Source: Kitasatospora mediocidica KCTC 9733
Lineage (GTDB): Bacteria; Actinomycetota; Actinomycetes; Streptomycetales; Streptomycetaceae
Assembly: GCF_000744225.1 (NCBI RefSeq)
Contig: NZ_JQLN01000005.1
Span: 1,488,001 to 1,552,000 of the forward strand
Length of the DNA stretch: 64,000 nt
Direction: 5' to 3'
The notes under the pieces were generated by a model. It searched no databases and had not been told where the DNA came from. It saw only the letters and a program-made list of their open reading frames with translations. Both the position numbers and the translations under genes were made by a program. Each line of letters begins with the position of its first letter. The stretch's first letter is position 1. Of the stretch, positions 16,926 through 25,438 are shown piece by piece.

Positions 16926-17774
16926 ATGGCGACTTCCCGAGGTACCGCTGCCCGTCGGGCCCGCAGCTACGACCCGGTCAGGGTGCGGGCCGCGCTGGCC
17001 GCCCAGAGCGAGGCGCTGCGCGAGGTGGTGCGGCGGCTCTGCGCCGATCCGCAGGCCGAGCGGCTGCTCGCCCTGCCCACCCGGCTGGGCAGTTGGCGGG
17101 TGCGCGAGCTGGTCGCCCATCTGGCGCTGCAACTGGCCTGGGTGCCACGCCACCTCGACCAGCCCCTGGAGGGCCGGGCGCCGCTCTCGCTGAGCGCCTG
17201 GGCGGCCGGTGTGGGCGGCGTGGCCGAGGCGCTGGACGCCGGGGCCAGGGAGCACGCGGCGGGCGCCTTCGCGGGCGGTCCGCAGGCCGTGGCGGCGGAG
17301 TTCGACGTGGCGGCCGACGCGCTGGCCGCTCTGCTGGCTGGGCCCGAAGTCGCCGACGAGCAGCGCAGGTTCGAGATCCGGCTGGGCTCGATGACGCTCG
17401 CCGACATGCTGGTCACCCGGCTGGTCGAGACGGTGGTGCACGCCGACGACCTGGCGCAGGCGCTCGGGCTCGACGGCTTCCCGCACGACCGCTTCGCGCT
17501 GGCCTCGGTCTGTCGGCTGCTCGCGGATGCCTTTGCCGACCAAGTGCCGGGCGGATCAGTCGAGTTGAGGATCCCGCCGTATGCGGTGGTGCAGGCGGTG
17601 GCAGGCCCTCGGCACACCCGCGGTACCCCGCCGAACGTGGTGGAGACCGATCCGCTCAGCTGGATCCGGCTGGCCACCGGCCGGCTCGACTGGGCCTCGG
17701 CGCTGGATGCGAACCTGGTCAGCGCGAGCGGGGAGCGCAGCGACCTCGCGGCCCATCTCCCGGTCCTGGGCTGA
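16926..17774 (+). CDS. maleylpyruvate isomerase/sterol-carrier-like family protein
   Basis: The 282-residue protein has a DinB-like N-terminal domain (LGSWRVRELVAHLALQLAWV, then LVETVVHADDLAQALGL with the second His). It also has a C-terminal sterol-carrier-like part (SVELRIPPYAVVQAV, ending WIRLATGRLDWASAL). This resembles the mycothiol-dependent isomerase family, but the exact reaction is unknown. ATG 16926 is preferred. TAGCGT lies about seven bases upstream as a possible -10 box, suggesting a leaderless message. A GTG at 16917 is an alternative. Confidence 0.72.
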   Translation: MATSRGTAARRARSYDPVRVRAALAAQSEALREVVRRLCADPQAERLLALPTRLGSWRVRELVAHLALQLAWVPRHLDQPLEGRAPLSLSAWAAGVGGVAEALDAGAREHAAGAFAGGPQAVAAEFDVAADALAALLAGPEVADEQRRFEIRLGSMTLADMLVTRLVETVVHADDLAQALGLDGFPHDRFALASVCRLLADAFADQVPGGSVELRIPPYAVVQAVAGPRHTRGTPPNVVETDPLSWIRLATGRLDWASALDANLVSASGERSDLAAHLPVLG

Positions 17775-17796
17775 GCGTTGCTCGAAGGGGGCGGTC

Positions 17797-17820
17797 GGTC
17801 CGCCCCTGGTGGGGCGGACC
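17797..17820. terminator. convergent bidirectional terminator
   Basis: GGTCCGCCCC at 17797-17806 pairs exactly with 17811-17820 around a TGGT loop. It lies between two converging genes. This is also the point where the pur block meets the aldolase/dnaK block. Confidence 0.75.
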
Positions 17821-17834
17821 GGGCCGGCTAGGGC

Positions 17835-18254
17835 CTAGCCCTTCAGTTCGGCGTACGCCTCGGGGCTGCTGTCCCGCAGGAACTCCCAGCAGCGGGTGGC
17901 CTCTTCGGTCTCCTTGATGGCCTCGGCGGCCCGGGCGAGTCCGGCCAGGCAGCGCAGGAAGCCGCGGTTGGCGCGGTGCTCCCACGGGACCGGGCCGTGG
18001 CCCTTCCAGCCGGCCCGGCGCAGCGAGTCCAGGCCGCGGTGGTAGCCGGTGCGGGCGTAGGCGTAGGACTCGACGACGCGGCCCTCGGTGAAGGCGTCGT
18101 CCGCGAGCATCGCCCAGGCGAGCGAGAACCACGGGTAGTCCGCCGCGAGCTGGGTCGGCGACGCGGACTCCTCGGCCAGCCGGCGGTACGGCTCGGGCTC
18201 TTCGTTGAGCAGCGTCGGGGACGGGCCCGAAAGCAAGTTCTTGCGTTCAGTCAT
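17835..18254 (-). CDS. DUF3151 family protein
   Basis: The 139-residue soluble protein is recognisable as DUF3151 from LLSGPSPTLLNEEPEP, ADYPWFSLAWAMLADDAF, SYAYARTGYHRGLDSLRRAGW and PVPWEHRANRGFLR. The family is restricted to actinobacteria and is often encoded close to the class II aldolase gene, as it is here. The helical repeat-like pattern resembles a TPR fold, but its function is unknown. Confidence 0.82.
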   Translation of the reverse strand: MTERKNLLSGPSPTLLNEEPEPYRRLAEESASPTQLAADYPWFSLAWAMLADDAFTEGRVVESYAYARTGYHRGLDSLRRAGWKGHGPVPWEHRANRGFLRCLAGLARAAEAIKETEEATRCWEFLRDSSPEAYAELKG

Positions 18255-18298
18255 GCTCCCCAGTCTGCCAGCCCGCTCAAGGGGGGCGGCAGCCCCTG

Positions 18299-18328
18299 CC
18301 GGGGCCCGGTGCAGGGACCGGGCCCCGG
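18299..18328 (-). terminator. terminator of the glycosyltransferase gene
   Basis: CCGGGGCCCGGT at 18299-18310 pairs exactly with 18317-18328 around a six-base loop, just beyond the glycosyltransferase stop codon at 18337. Confidence 0.7.
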
Positions 18329-18336
18329 CGGACGGC

Positions 18337-20571
18337 TCAGCGTCCGCAGCGGTAGAGCGGCTGGTCCGCGGCCCGGTCCTTCGCCTTCTCGGCGGCCTTC
18401 TCGGTGGGCTCCTCCGCGGGCTGCCCGTAGGCGGCCGGCGGGACCAGGGTGCAGGTCGCGCGTACCCAGGAGGCGATCGCCTCGATCGGCCCGGTACCCG
18501 TCGCCCCGGTCACCTGCGAGCCGAGGCCCTTGGCGATCATCACGTAGCGCAGCTGCCCGCTGCCGACCAGTTCGCGGACCCGGTCGAGCGAGGGGGCCGG
18601 CACCTGGCCGGTGAAGCCGCCCATCGGGAGCACCTCGGCGCCGGTGGCCAGGATGTAGGGCGAGGAGGCCGACCAGCTGGTGGTGGCGAAGACGTAGCGG
18701 GCGCCGTCGTCGTGGGCCCGGACGTAGTCGAGCAGTGCCTGCTGGGCGGGGGTCAGCCGGGTCGCGCCGGTCGGGAAGCCGGACATCGCGGCGGGGGCGT
18801 CGGCGGACGGGTCGGCGGGAGCGCCGGCCGGCGGCGGCCCGGCGGGCGTGGGCCGGCTGCCGAAGCCGTGCCGTGCCTCGGGACCCACGGTGCCCATGCC
18901 GGACCCGCCGTACGCCGGGTCCAGCACCGAGGCGGCCCAGGCGCCCGGGCCGATCAGCACCGCCGCGAGCGCGGCGGCCAGGCCGACCGTCGCGATCCGC
19001 ACGCGGCCGAGGCGGCGCGCGCCGAACCTGGCGGACTTCGCCAACCCGAGCAGCAACAGCGCGAGCGCGCCGACGCCCACCGCGGTGGGGGCCAGCCAGG
19101 GCAGGAAGGCGGGGAAGTCCCGGGCCAGCCAGGCGCTCCACGCCACCGTGGCGACGACCGCGACGGGCAGCGCCCAGGCCCGCCGTCCGCCGTCCCGGTA
19201 GGCCCGCCCGAGCAGGACGGCGCCCGCACCGCTGAGCGCCGCCAGCGGGGTGGCGATCACGCCCATGTAGTAGCTGTGCCCGCCGACGCTGCCCGCGCTG
19301 AAGACCAGGAAGAAGACCGCCAACCAGCAGCCCCAGAGCAGGTAGCCGGCCCGCAGCTGGTCGGTGCGCGGTTCGCGGCGCCGCCAGGCCAGCGCGCAGA
19401 GCAGCGAGATCGCCGCCAGCGGGTAGAGCCAGCCGGTCTGCGGGGCGAACTGGGAGCCGAACATCTTGGTCCAGCCGCCGTCCGCACCCATCGGACCGCC
19501 GGCGTGCTGCTGCGCCTGTGTGCCGACGCTGCCCGGTGCCTGCGCGTCGCCCGGCGCTGCCTTCCCGCCGCCCGTGCCGTGCGGGGCCGCCTGGCCGCCG
19601 CCGCGCGAGGAGACCACGCTGCCGGTCTCATCGGCGTTCAGCCCGACCGAGGAGAAGCGGTTCAGGAAGTTGTAGCCGACGACCATGCTGTAGGCCGAGT
19701 TGTCGGTGGTCCCGTCGACGTAGGGCCGGTCGGCGGCGGGCGTCAGGGTCGTCAGCGCCACCCATGAGGCCGACACGGCCAGCGTCACCAGCCCGGCCAG
19801 CGCCAGGTGCCCGAGCCGGCGGCGCAGCCGGGTGGGCGCCGAGAGCAGGTACACCGCGCCCAGGGCCGGCAGCACGGCCCAGGCCTCCAGCATCTTGGTC
19901 TGGAACGCCAGCCCGACCCAGACGCCGGACAGCAGCAGCGGTCCGAGCCGGGCGCCGCGGGCGGCCCGCTGTGCCGCGTCGGCCGCGAGCAGCAGCAGCA
20001 GGGTGAACGCCGGGTCCTCGACGGCGGTGCGGAACAGGCCGGCCACCACCGGGGTCAGCGTGAAGGCCGCGGCCGCCAGCAGCGCGGCGTCGGCGCCCGC
20101 CCAGCGCCGGACCGCCCGGAACAGCACCAGCACCGAGAGCACGCCCTCCACCGCCTGCGGCAGGGTCAGCGCCCAGGGGTGGAAGCCGAACAGCCGGGCC
20201 GAGAGCGCCTGCGGCCAGAGGAAGCCGGGCAGTTTGTCCAGGGTGATCGTGTTGGCCGGGTCGTAGGAGCCGAAGACGAAGGCCTTCCAGCTCTCGGTCA
20301 TGCTGCGCACGCCGTTGGCGTAGAAGACGTGGTAGCCGCTGCGTCCGATGCCCCAGAAGAACAGCACCCCGGCGACGGCGGCGATGCCGAGCAGGGCCGG
20401 CCGGGCGTAGGCCGGCTGCCCCTGGGGTGATCTCCACAGCGCGCGGCGGACCGGCTGGGGGACGGACGGCCGGTCCGGAGCGGTGAGTAGCGCATTGGTA
20501 GCCATACGTAGCAGCCAACGTGCCGTTGCTGGGAGATCGTCAGCGGGACGCGGCTGACGGGCGAAGTTCAT
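18337..20571 (-). CDS. GT39-type (ArnT/PMT-like) membrane glycosyltransferase
   Basis: The 744-residue polytopic protein has about 11-13 membrane helices. The first extracytoplasmic loop contains YANGVRSMTESWKAFVFGSYDPANTITLDKLPG, a DxxK arrangement typical of lipid-linked-sugar transferases in the ArnT/PMT clan. LFRTAVEDPAFTLLLLLAAD and the ALPALGAVYLL helices follow. A large Gly/Ala/Gln-rich linker lies at ~335-370, and the C-terminal third is an extracytoplasmic domain (TRLTPAQQALLDYV, YVFATTSWSASSPYILATGAEV). The substrate is unknown; cell-wall or protein glycosylation is possible. The start could also be ATG 20505. Confidence 0.8.
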   Translation of the reverse strand: MNFARQPRPADDLPATARWLLRMATNALLTAPDRPSVPQPVRRALWRSPQGQPAYARPALLGIAAVAGVLFFWGIGRSGYHVFYANGVRSMTESWKAFVFGSYDPANTITLDKLPGFLWPQALSARLFGFHPWALTLPQAVEGVLSVLVLFRAVRRWAGADAALLAAAAFTLTPVVAGLFRTAVEDPAFTLLLLLAADAAQRAARGARLGPLLLSGVWVGLAFQTKMLEAWAVLPALGAVYLLSAPTRLRRRLGHLALAGLVTLAVSASWVALTTLTPAADRPYVDGTTDNSAYSMVVGYNFLNRFSSVGLNADETGSVVSSRGGGQAAPHGTGGGKAAPGDAQAPGSVGTQAQQHAGGPMGADGGWTKMFGSQFAPQTGWLYPLAAISLLCALAWRRREPRTDQLRAGYLLWGCWLAVFFLVFSAGSVGGHSYYMGVIATPLAALSGAGAVLLGRAYRDGGRRAWALPVAVVATVAWSAWLARDFPAFLPWLAPTAVGVGALALLLLGLAKSARFGARRLGRVRIATVGLAAALAAVLIGPGAWAASVLDPAYGGSGMGTVGPEARHGFGSRPTPAGPPPAGAPADPSADAPAAMSGFPTGATRLTPAQQALLDYVRAHDDGARYVFATTSWSASSPYILATGAEVLPMGGFTGQVPAPSLDRVRELVGSGQLRYVMIAKGLGSQVTGATGTGPIEAIASWVRATCTLVPPAAYGQPAEEPTEKAAEKAKDRAADQPLYRCGR

Positions 20572-20620
20572 ACCGGGACAAGGGGAAGATTTTGCCTGCC
20601 TCCCGGGGCCCGCAACGACC

Positions 20621-20654
20621 GAGCCCCGGTCCGGCGGCTGCCGGACCGGGGCTC
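20621..20654 (-). terminator. fbaA terminator
   Basis: GAGCCCCGGTCCGGC at 20621-20635 pairs perfectly with 20640-20654 around GGCT. It lies 12 bases beyond the aldolase stop codon. Confidence 0.8.
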
Positions 20655-20666
20655 GGGGGTGTCTGA

Positions 20667-21689
20667 CTACTTCAGGCGGGTGCCCGCGGAGCGCAGGCTC
20701 TTGGTGGCCTCGACCACGCGGGCGGCCATGCCGGCCTCGGCCAGCTTGCCCCAGGTGCGCGGGTCGTAGGTGCTCTTCTTGCCGACCTCGCCGTCGACCT
20801 TCAGGACGCCGTCGTAGTTGCGGAACATGTGGTCCGCGATCGGGCGGGTGAAGGCGTACTGGGTGTCGGTGTCGAGGTTCATCTTCACGACGCCGTTCTC
20901 CAGCGCGGTGGCGATCTCCTCGGCGCTGGAGCCGGAGCCGCCGTGGAAGACGAAGTCGAACGGGTCCTTCTTGCCGTACTGCTTGCCGATCGCGTCCTGC
21001 AGGTCGCGCAGCAGCTCCGGGCGGAGCACGACGTTGCCCGGCTTGTAGACGCCGTGCACGTTGCCGAACGAGGCGGCCAGCAGGTAGCGGCCCTTCTCGC
21101 CCAGGCCGAGCGCCTCGGCGGTGCGGACCGCGTCGTTGACGGTGGTGTAGAGCTCGTCGTTGATCTCGTGCGTGACGCCGTCCTCCTCACCGCCGGTCGG
21201 GGTGATCTCGACCTCGAGGATGATCTTGGCGGCGGCGGCCTGGGCCAGCAGCTCCTGGCCGATGGCCAGGTTGTCGGCCAGCGTCTCGGCCGAGCCGTCC
21301 CACATGTGGGACTGGAAGAGCGGGTTCTGGCCCTTGGCGACGCGCTCGGCGGAGATCGCGATCAGCGGACGGACGTAGCCGTCCAGCTTGTCCTTGGGGC
21401 AGTGGTCGGTGTGCAGGGCGACCGTGATGTCGTACTTGGCGGCCACGATGTGCGCGAACTCGGCGAGCGCGACGGCGCCGGTCACCATGTCCTTGTTGTG
21501 CTGGCCGCCCAGGAACTCGGCACCGCCGGTCGAGATCTGGATGATGCCGTCGCTCTCGGCCTCGGCGAAGCCGCGCAGGGCCGCGTGCAGCGTCTGCGTC
21601 GAGGTGACGTTGATGGCCGGGTAGGCGAACTTGCCCGCCTTGGCCCGGTCCAGCATCTCGGTGTAGACCTCGGGAGTTGCGATGGGCAT
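20667..21689 (-). CDS. fbaA: class II fructose-bisphosphate aldolase
   Basis: This glycolytic enzyme interconverts fructose 1,6-bisphosphate with DHAP and glyceraldehyde 3-phosphate. The 340-residue protein has the class IIA zinc-site motifs: ITVALHTDHCPKDKLDGY, ILEVEITPTGGEEDGV, AASFGNVHGVYKPGN and FVFHGGSGSS with the phosphate-binding loop. NLDTDTQYAFTRP is the usual late signature. It has its own terminator and a promoter divergent from the DedA gene. Confidence 0.97.
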   Translation of the reverse strand: MPIATPEVYTEMLDRAKAGKFAYPAINVTSTQTLHAALRGFAEAESDGIIQISTGGAEFLGGQHNKDMVTGAVALAEFAHIVAAKYDITVALHTDHCPKDKLDGYVRPLIAISAERVAKGQNPLFQSHMWDGSAETLADNLAIGQELLAQAAAAKIILEVEITPTGGEEDGVTHEINDELYTTVNDAVRTAEALGLGEKGRYLLAASFGNVHGVYKPGNVVLRPELLRDLQDAIGKQYGKKDPFDFVFHGGSGSSAEEIATALENGVVKMNLDTDTQYAFTRPIADHMFRNYDGVLKVDGEVGKKSTYDPRTWGKLAEAGMAARVVEATKSLRSAGTRLK

Positions 21690-22027
21690 GCGAATCCGCT
21701 CCTGTCGGTGTGCGGCGTACGGTCGGCCTGTCTGGCGCGCGTACGCCTCGGTACGTCGTCGGTACTGTTCGCGGCGGTGCGGCTGTACCAGGGTGCGACG
21801 GCGGCTCTACTGCCGCGGTGCTCCGCTCCTTCGAGGGTGTGGGAGCAGGTGAGGTGCGACCGCGGCCCGGACGCCTGTGCCATCTTTCCAGACTCGTGCT
21901 CCGGGTTCACCTCCCCGCCCGCCAGTCGGGACAGAAGGGGCCGGAGCGGAGGACGAAAGGGACGATGCGGTCGTCGCCCGGGCCGGGTCATAAGGTTCCG
22001 GCCATCCGGCCGCGCTATTCTGCGCCG
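21690..22027. promoter_or_regulatory. divergent fbaA/dedA promoter region
   Basis: The 338-base gap has no supported gene. TATTCT at 22016-22021 lies six bases before the DedA GTG and fits a -10 box for a leaderless message. AGGAG on the minus strand directly precedes the fbaA start. Confidence 0.4.
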
Positions 22028-22759
22028 GTGACTACCTCCACCGAACTAGCGGTCAACCTCCTGAATGCCAAGTCGTTGATCGCCTCGGTCGGGACGATCG
22101 GCCTGCTGGCGATCATCTTCGCCGAGACCGGCCTACTGATCGGTTTCTTCTTCCCCGGTGACTCCCTGCTGATCCTGGCCGGCGTGGCCGCCTCCAGCGC
22201 GGCGGCCAAGGCCTTCGGCCCGGGTGTGCAGATGCCGATCGCGGTGCTGCTGATCGGTGCGCCGCTCTGTGCGGTCGCCGGTGCCCAGCTGGGGCACCTG
22301 ATCGGGGCCAAGGCGGGCAGGAAGCTCTTCGACAAGCCGGAGTCGAAGATCTTCAAGCGGGAGTACGTGCAGAAGGCGGAGGAGTACTTCGAGAAGTTCG
22401 GCCCGGCGAAGGCGGTGGTGATCGCTCGCTTCATCCCGATCGTCCGGACCTTCCTCAACCCGGTGGCCGGGACGCTGGAGATGCCGGCCCGGACGTTCTT
22501 CGTCTGGAACCTGGTCGGCGGGGTGCTCTGGACCGAGGTGATGCTCTCGATCGGCTACTTCTTCGGCGACTCGATGGCACCGGTGATCGACAAGTACCTG
22601 ATCCCGGCGATGGCCCTGATCATCCTGATCTCGATCTCGCCGATCCTGGTCGAGGTCATGCGCGAGCGCAAGAAGCGCAAGGCCGGCGGCGCCGCCTTCA
22701 CCGGCGAGCCGGAGACGGAGACCGCCGGATCCTCCGCCGGTCGCCACCGTCGCGGCTGA
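22028..22759 (+). CDS. DedA family membrane protein
   Basis: The 243-residue protein from GTG 22028 carries the DedA/VTT signature. Near the N-terminus is AIIFAETGLLIGFFFPGDSLL with the conserved acidic residue and FFPGDS. In the middle are AGAQLGHLIGAKAGRKLF and ARFIPIVRTFLNPVAGTLEM, the conserved R-F-x-P-x-x-R motif. DedA proteins are thought to act in lipid-carrier flipping and envelope homeostasis. The basic Ala/Gly-rich C-terminus is cytoplasmic. Divergence from the aldolase gene mirrors the Mycobacterium order. Confidence 0.9.
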   Translation: MTTSTELAVNLLNAKSLIASVGTIGLLAIIFAETGLLIGFFFPGDSLLILAGVAASSAAAKAFGPGVQMPIAVLLIGAPLCAVAGAQLGHLIGAKAGRKLFDKPESKIFKREYVQKAEEYFEKFGPAKAVVIARFIPIVRTFLNPVAGTLEMPARTFFVWNLVGGVLWTEVMLSIGYFFGDSMAPVIDKYLIPAMALIILISISPILVEVMRERKKRKAGGAAFTGEPETETAGSSAGRHRRG

Positions 22760-22792
22760 GGCGGCCGCTGCGAGGTCGTCCGCGCGCAGCCC

Positions 22793-22831
22793 GATCGGCC
22801 CCTGTCACGTTCACCGTGGCGGGGGCCGATC
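22793..22831. terminator. convergent terminator between dedA and the sulfatase gene
   Basis: GATCGGCCCC at 22793-22802 pairs with GGGGCCGATC at 22822-22831. It lies between two converging stop codons. Confidence 0.65.
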
Positions 22832-22845
22832 CGTGTCCGGGGTCG

Positions 22846-24675
22846 TCAGGGCGTGACGATCGCGAAGTTCGGCTCCGGGGTGTCCAGGACGGCGAGCAGC
22901 TCGGCCAGCGCCTGCGGGTCGCCGCTGTGGTCGATCCCCTCCAGGCCGCTCCCGGCCAGCAGGCCCAGCAGCTGGGCCTTGCCGAGTTTGAGGGTGAGGT
23001 CCGCCGTCTCGGGACCCAGCGACTTGCCCAGCGCGGCGCTGCGGTGGGTGAGCGCGCCGTTGGAGAGGATCAGCCGCCAGCCGCGCCGCTCGTCGGCCAC
23101 CAGCCAGTCGAGGGTCAGGGCGGTGCCCCAGGCGCGCGGGCCGTTGACCCGGACGGCCAGCGAGTCGATCAGCTGGCCGACCGTGAGGGCCATCGCCATC
23201 TCGGGGTTGTCGGTCTTCAGGTCGACGGCGGCGAGGGTGCCGCGCAGTTCCATCGCGGCGGTCAGGTAGAAGTTGCGCCAGGTGCCGTTCTCGGCGCCGC
23301 GCCCGAGCACGTCGTAGACGTCGGCCAGGGTGTGGCGGGCGTCCTGGTGGTCGGGCTGGGCGAAGACCGCGTGGTTCAGCAGCGTCGCCGCGAAGCGCCG
23401 GTCGCCGGCCGCCACGTACTCCTTCGCCTTGGCCACGGTGGCGTCCACGCCGCCCAGCGCGTCGGTGTGGCGCTTGGCCAGCTCGACCGGCGGGTGTTCC
23501 CAGAGGTGCGCCGGGTTGCCGTCGTACCAGCCCATGTAGCGCTGGTAGATCGCCTTGGCGTTGTGGCTGAGCGAGCCGTAGTAGCCGCGCAGGGCCCAGG
23601 ACTTCTCCAGCTCGGGGGCGAGCTGGAGCTCCTCGGCGATCTCCGGGCCGGTCAGGCCGGCGTTGAGCAGCCGCAGGGTCTGGTCGTGCAGGGACGCGTA
23701 CAGGTCGCGCTGCAGGGTGAGGTGGCGCGCGATCTTCTGCTGTCCCCAGGTGGGCCAGTGGTGCGAGGCGAAGGAGACGTCGGAGTTCGCGCCGAACAGG
23801 GTGAGCGCCTCGTCCAGGTAGTGCGCCCAGACCCGGGCGTCGCGCACCAGGGCGCCGCGCAGGGTCAGCACGTTGTGCATGTTGTGCGTGGCGTTCTCGG
23901 CCAGGCAGAGCGCCCGGCGGTCGGGGAAGTGGAAGTTCATCTCGGCCGGGGCCTCGGTGCCCGGGGTGAGGTGGAAGGCGATCCGCACGCCGTCCACGGT
24001 CTCCACCTGGCCGGTGTGGGTGATGTCCACAGTTGGTGCGATCAGCGTGACGGTGCCGAGCGAGGTGGTCATCCCCAGGCCGCAGCCGATCTGGCCGTCC
24101 GGCGCCTTGGGCAGCTGGGCGCCGTACATGTAGACCGCGCGGCGGGTCATCGCGTTGCCGGCGTAGACGTTCTCGCTGGCCGCGTGCTCCAGGAAGCCCT
24201 TCGGGGCGATCACCGGGACGGGCTCGTGGCCGTGCGGCAGCACGCCGCGGGCGCCGCCGAAGTGGTCGGCGTGCGAGTGCGTGTAGATCAGCCCGGTGAC
24301 CGGACGTTCGCCGCGGTTGCGGCGGTACAGCCCCAGCGCGGCGGCGGCGGTCTCGGCGGAGATCAGCGGATCGATGACGATCACTCCGCGGTCGCCCTCG
24401 ACCAGGGTCATGTTGGACAGGTCCAGCCCGCGTACCTGGTAGATGCCCTCGGTGACCTGGTAGAGACCCTGCCGGGCGGCGAGTCCGCCCTGCCGCCAGA
24501 GGCTGGGATTGGCGGTGTCGGGGCAGGCCCCGTCGAGGAACGCGTAGGCGTCGTTGTCCCAGACCACCCGGCCGTCGTCCGTGGTGACCACGGCCGGGTC
24601 GAGACGGTCGATGAACCCGCGGTCGGCGTCCGCGAAGTCCTCGGTGTCGTCGAAGGAAGGAGCTGTGGCTGTCAT
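22846..24675 (-). CDS. alkyl/aryl-sulfatase, metallo-beta-lactamase fold
   Basis: The 609-residue protein resembles SdsA1-type alkylsulfatases, which hydrolyse sulfate esters with a binuclear zinc site. The zinc motif THSHADHFGG is clear, followed by AEMNFHFPDRRALCLAENATHNMHNV and SFASHHWPTWG, which carry later ligands. A helical dimerisation domain (AKEYVAAGDRRFAATLLNHAVFAQP) and a C-terminal SCP2-like domain (MALTVGQLIDSLAVRVNGPRA) complete the family layout. No signal peptide is present, so this copy should be cytoplasmic. The substrate is unproven. Confidence 0.9.
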   Translation of the reverse strand: MTATAPSFDDTEDFADADRGFIDRLDPAVVTTDDGRVVWDNDAYAFLDGACPDTANPSLWRQGGLAARQGLYQVTEGIYQVRGLDLSNMTLVEGDRGVIVIDPLISAETAAAALGLYRRNRGERPVTGLIYTHSHADHFGGARGVLPHGHEPVPVIAPKGFLEHAASENVYAGNAMTRRAVYMYGAQLPKAPDGQIGCGLGMTTSLGTVTLIAPTVDITHTGQVETVDGVRIAFHLTPGTEAPAEMNFHFPDRRALCLAENATHNMHNVLTLRGALVRDARVWAHYLDEALTLFGANSDVSFASHHWPTWGQQKIARHLTLQRDLYASLHDQTLRLLNAGLTGPEIAEELQLAPELEKSWALRGYYGSLSHNAKAIYQRYMGWYDGNPAHLWEHPPVELAKRHTDALGGVDATVAKAKEYVAAGDRRFAATLLNHAVFAQPDHQDARHTLADVYDVLGRGAENGTWRNFYLTAAMELRGTLAAVDLKTDNPEMAMALTVGQLIDSLAVRVNGPRAWGTALTLDWLVADERRGWRLILSNGALTHRSAALGKSLGPETADLTLKLGKAQLLGLLAGSGLEGIDHSGDPQALAELLAVLDTPEPNFAIVTP

Positions 24676-24758
24676 GGGGGCGAGATTGTCACACTATGGG
24701 CGTTTTCTCCTGCGCTGGACGGCACTTCGGCCGGCCCCGGAGGCGTCGGAAACGGCGG

Positions 24759-24810
24759 ACGGCCGGGGTGGTGCGCTGTTTCACGTGAAACAGCGCACCA
24801 CCCCGGCCGT
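24759..24810. repeat. 52-bp perfect palindrome
   Basis: Bases 24759-24784 are the exact reverse complement of 24785-24810, with no central spacer. It lies between the pyrE stop and the sulfatase start, both minus strand, so in RNA it would form a 26-bp hairpin that can end pyrE transcription. Its centre is a parS site. Confidence 0.9.
24778..24791. other. parS centromere site (ParB-binding)
   Basis: GTTTCACGTGAAAC is the exact 14-bp parS consensus known from Streptomyces and, extended to 16 bp as TGTTTCACGTGAAACA, from Bacillus. ParB loads here and helps segregate the chromosome during sporulation. Streptomyces parS sites cluster around oriC, which suggests this window lies in the origin-proximal part of the chromosome. 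It is the only exact copy I found in the window. Confidence 0.9.
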
Positions 24811-24855
24811 TGTGCCGAACGTGGGACCCGAGGGCCCGCGGGCGCAGGCGGAGCC

Positions 24856-25395
24856 TCAGGCGAGGTCGAGGTCCTGCGCGGTGAAGACGGTGTAGTACGG
24901 CAGCCCGGCGGCCTCGATGGCCGGAGCGGCACCGCGCTCGACGATCACCGCGACGCCCACCACCTCGGCGCCGGCCTCGCGCAGCGCCTCGACGGCCGTC
25001 AGCACCGAACCGCCGGTGGTGGAGGTGTCCTCGACGGCCAGCACCCGGCGGCCCTTGACGTCCGGGCCCTCGATCCGGCGCTGCAGGCCGTGCGCCTTGC
25101 CGGTCTTGCGGACGACGAACGCGTCCAGCTCACGGCCGCGGGCGGCGGCGGCGTGCAGCATCGAGGCGGCCACCGGGTCGGCGCCCAGGGTCAGGCCGCC
25201 GACGGCGTCGTAGTCGAGGTCCGCGGTGGTGTCCAGCAGGACCCGGCCGACCAGCGGCGCCGCCTGGGCGTCCAGGGTGATGCGGCGCAGGTCGACGTAG
25301 TAGTCCGCCTCCAGGCCGGAGGAGAGGGTGACCTTGCCGTGCACCACGGCCTTGTTCTTGATCTGCGCCAGCAAGGCGTCGCGGTCGTTGCTCAT
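24856..25395 (-). CDS. pyrE: orotate phosphoribosyltransferase
   Basis: PyrE attaches orotate to PRPP to make OMP in pyrimidine synthesis. The 179-residue protein has LSSGLEADYYVDLRRITL, the PRPP-binding loop VLAVEDTSTTGGS and the flexible loop with VVRKTGKAHGLQRRIEGP, which contains the catalytic lysines. The stop is followed by the large parS palindrome. The CoxG-like gene ends 43 bases upstream on the same strand, so the two may be co-transcribed. Confidence 0.95.
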   Translation of the reverse strand: MSNDRDALLAQIKNKAVVHGKVTLSSGLEADYYVDLRRITLDAQAAPLVGRVLLDTTADLDYDAVGGLTLGADPVAASMLHAAAARGRELDAFVVRKTGKAHGLQRRIEGPDVKGRRVLAVEDTSTTGGSVLTAVEALREAGAEVVGVAVIVERGAAPAIEAAGLPYYTVFTAQDLDLA

Positions 25396-25438
25396 GGACA
25401 GTCAGTCTAGGGCCTGGGGTCTGGGGGGACGCCGCAGC

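Noticed and set aside
14445-17543. A 1032-residue open frame antisense to purL
   Set aside because: It lies wholly opposite purL and its neighbour, has no recognisable domain, and reflects GC-rich codon bias.
22816-25410. An 864-residue open frame antisense to the sulfatase and pyrE genes
   Set aside because: It is a shadow of two well-supported genes and crosses the parS palindrome.
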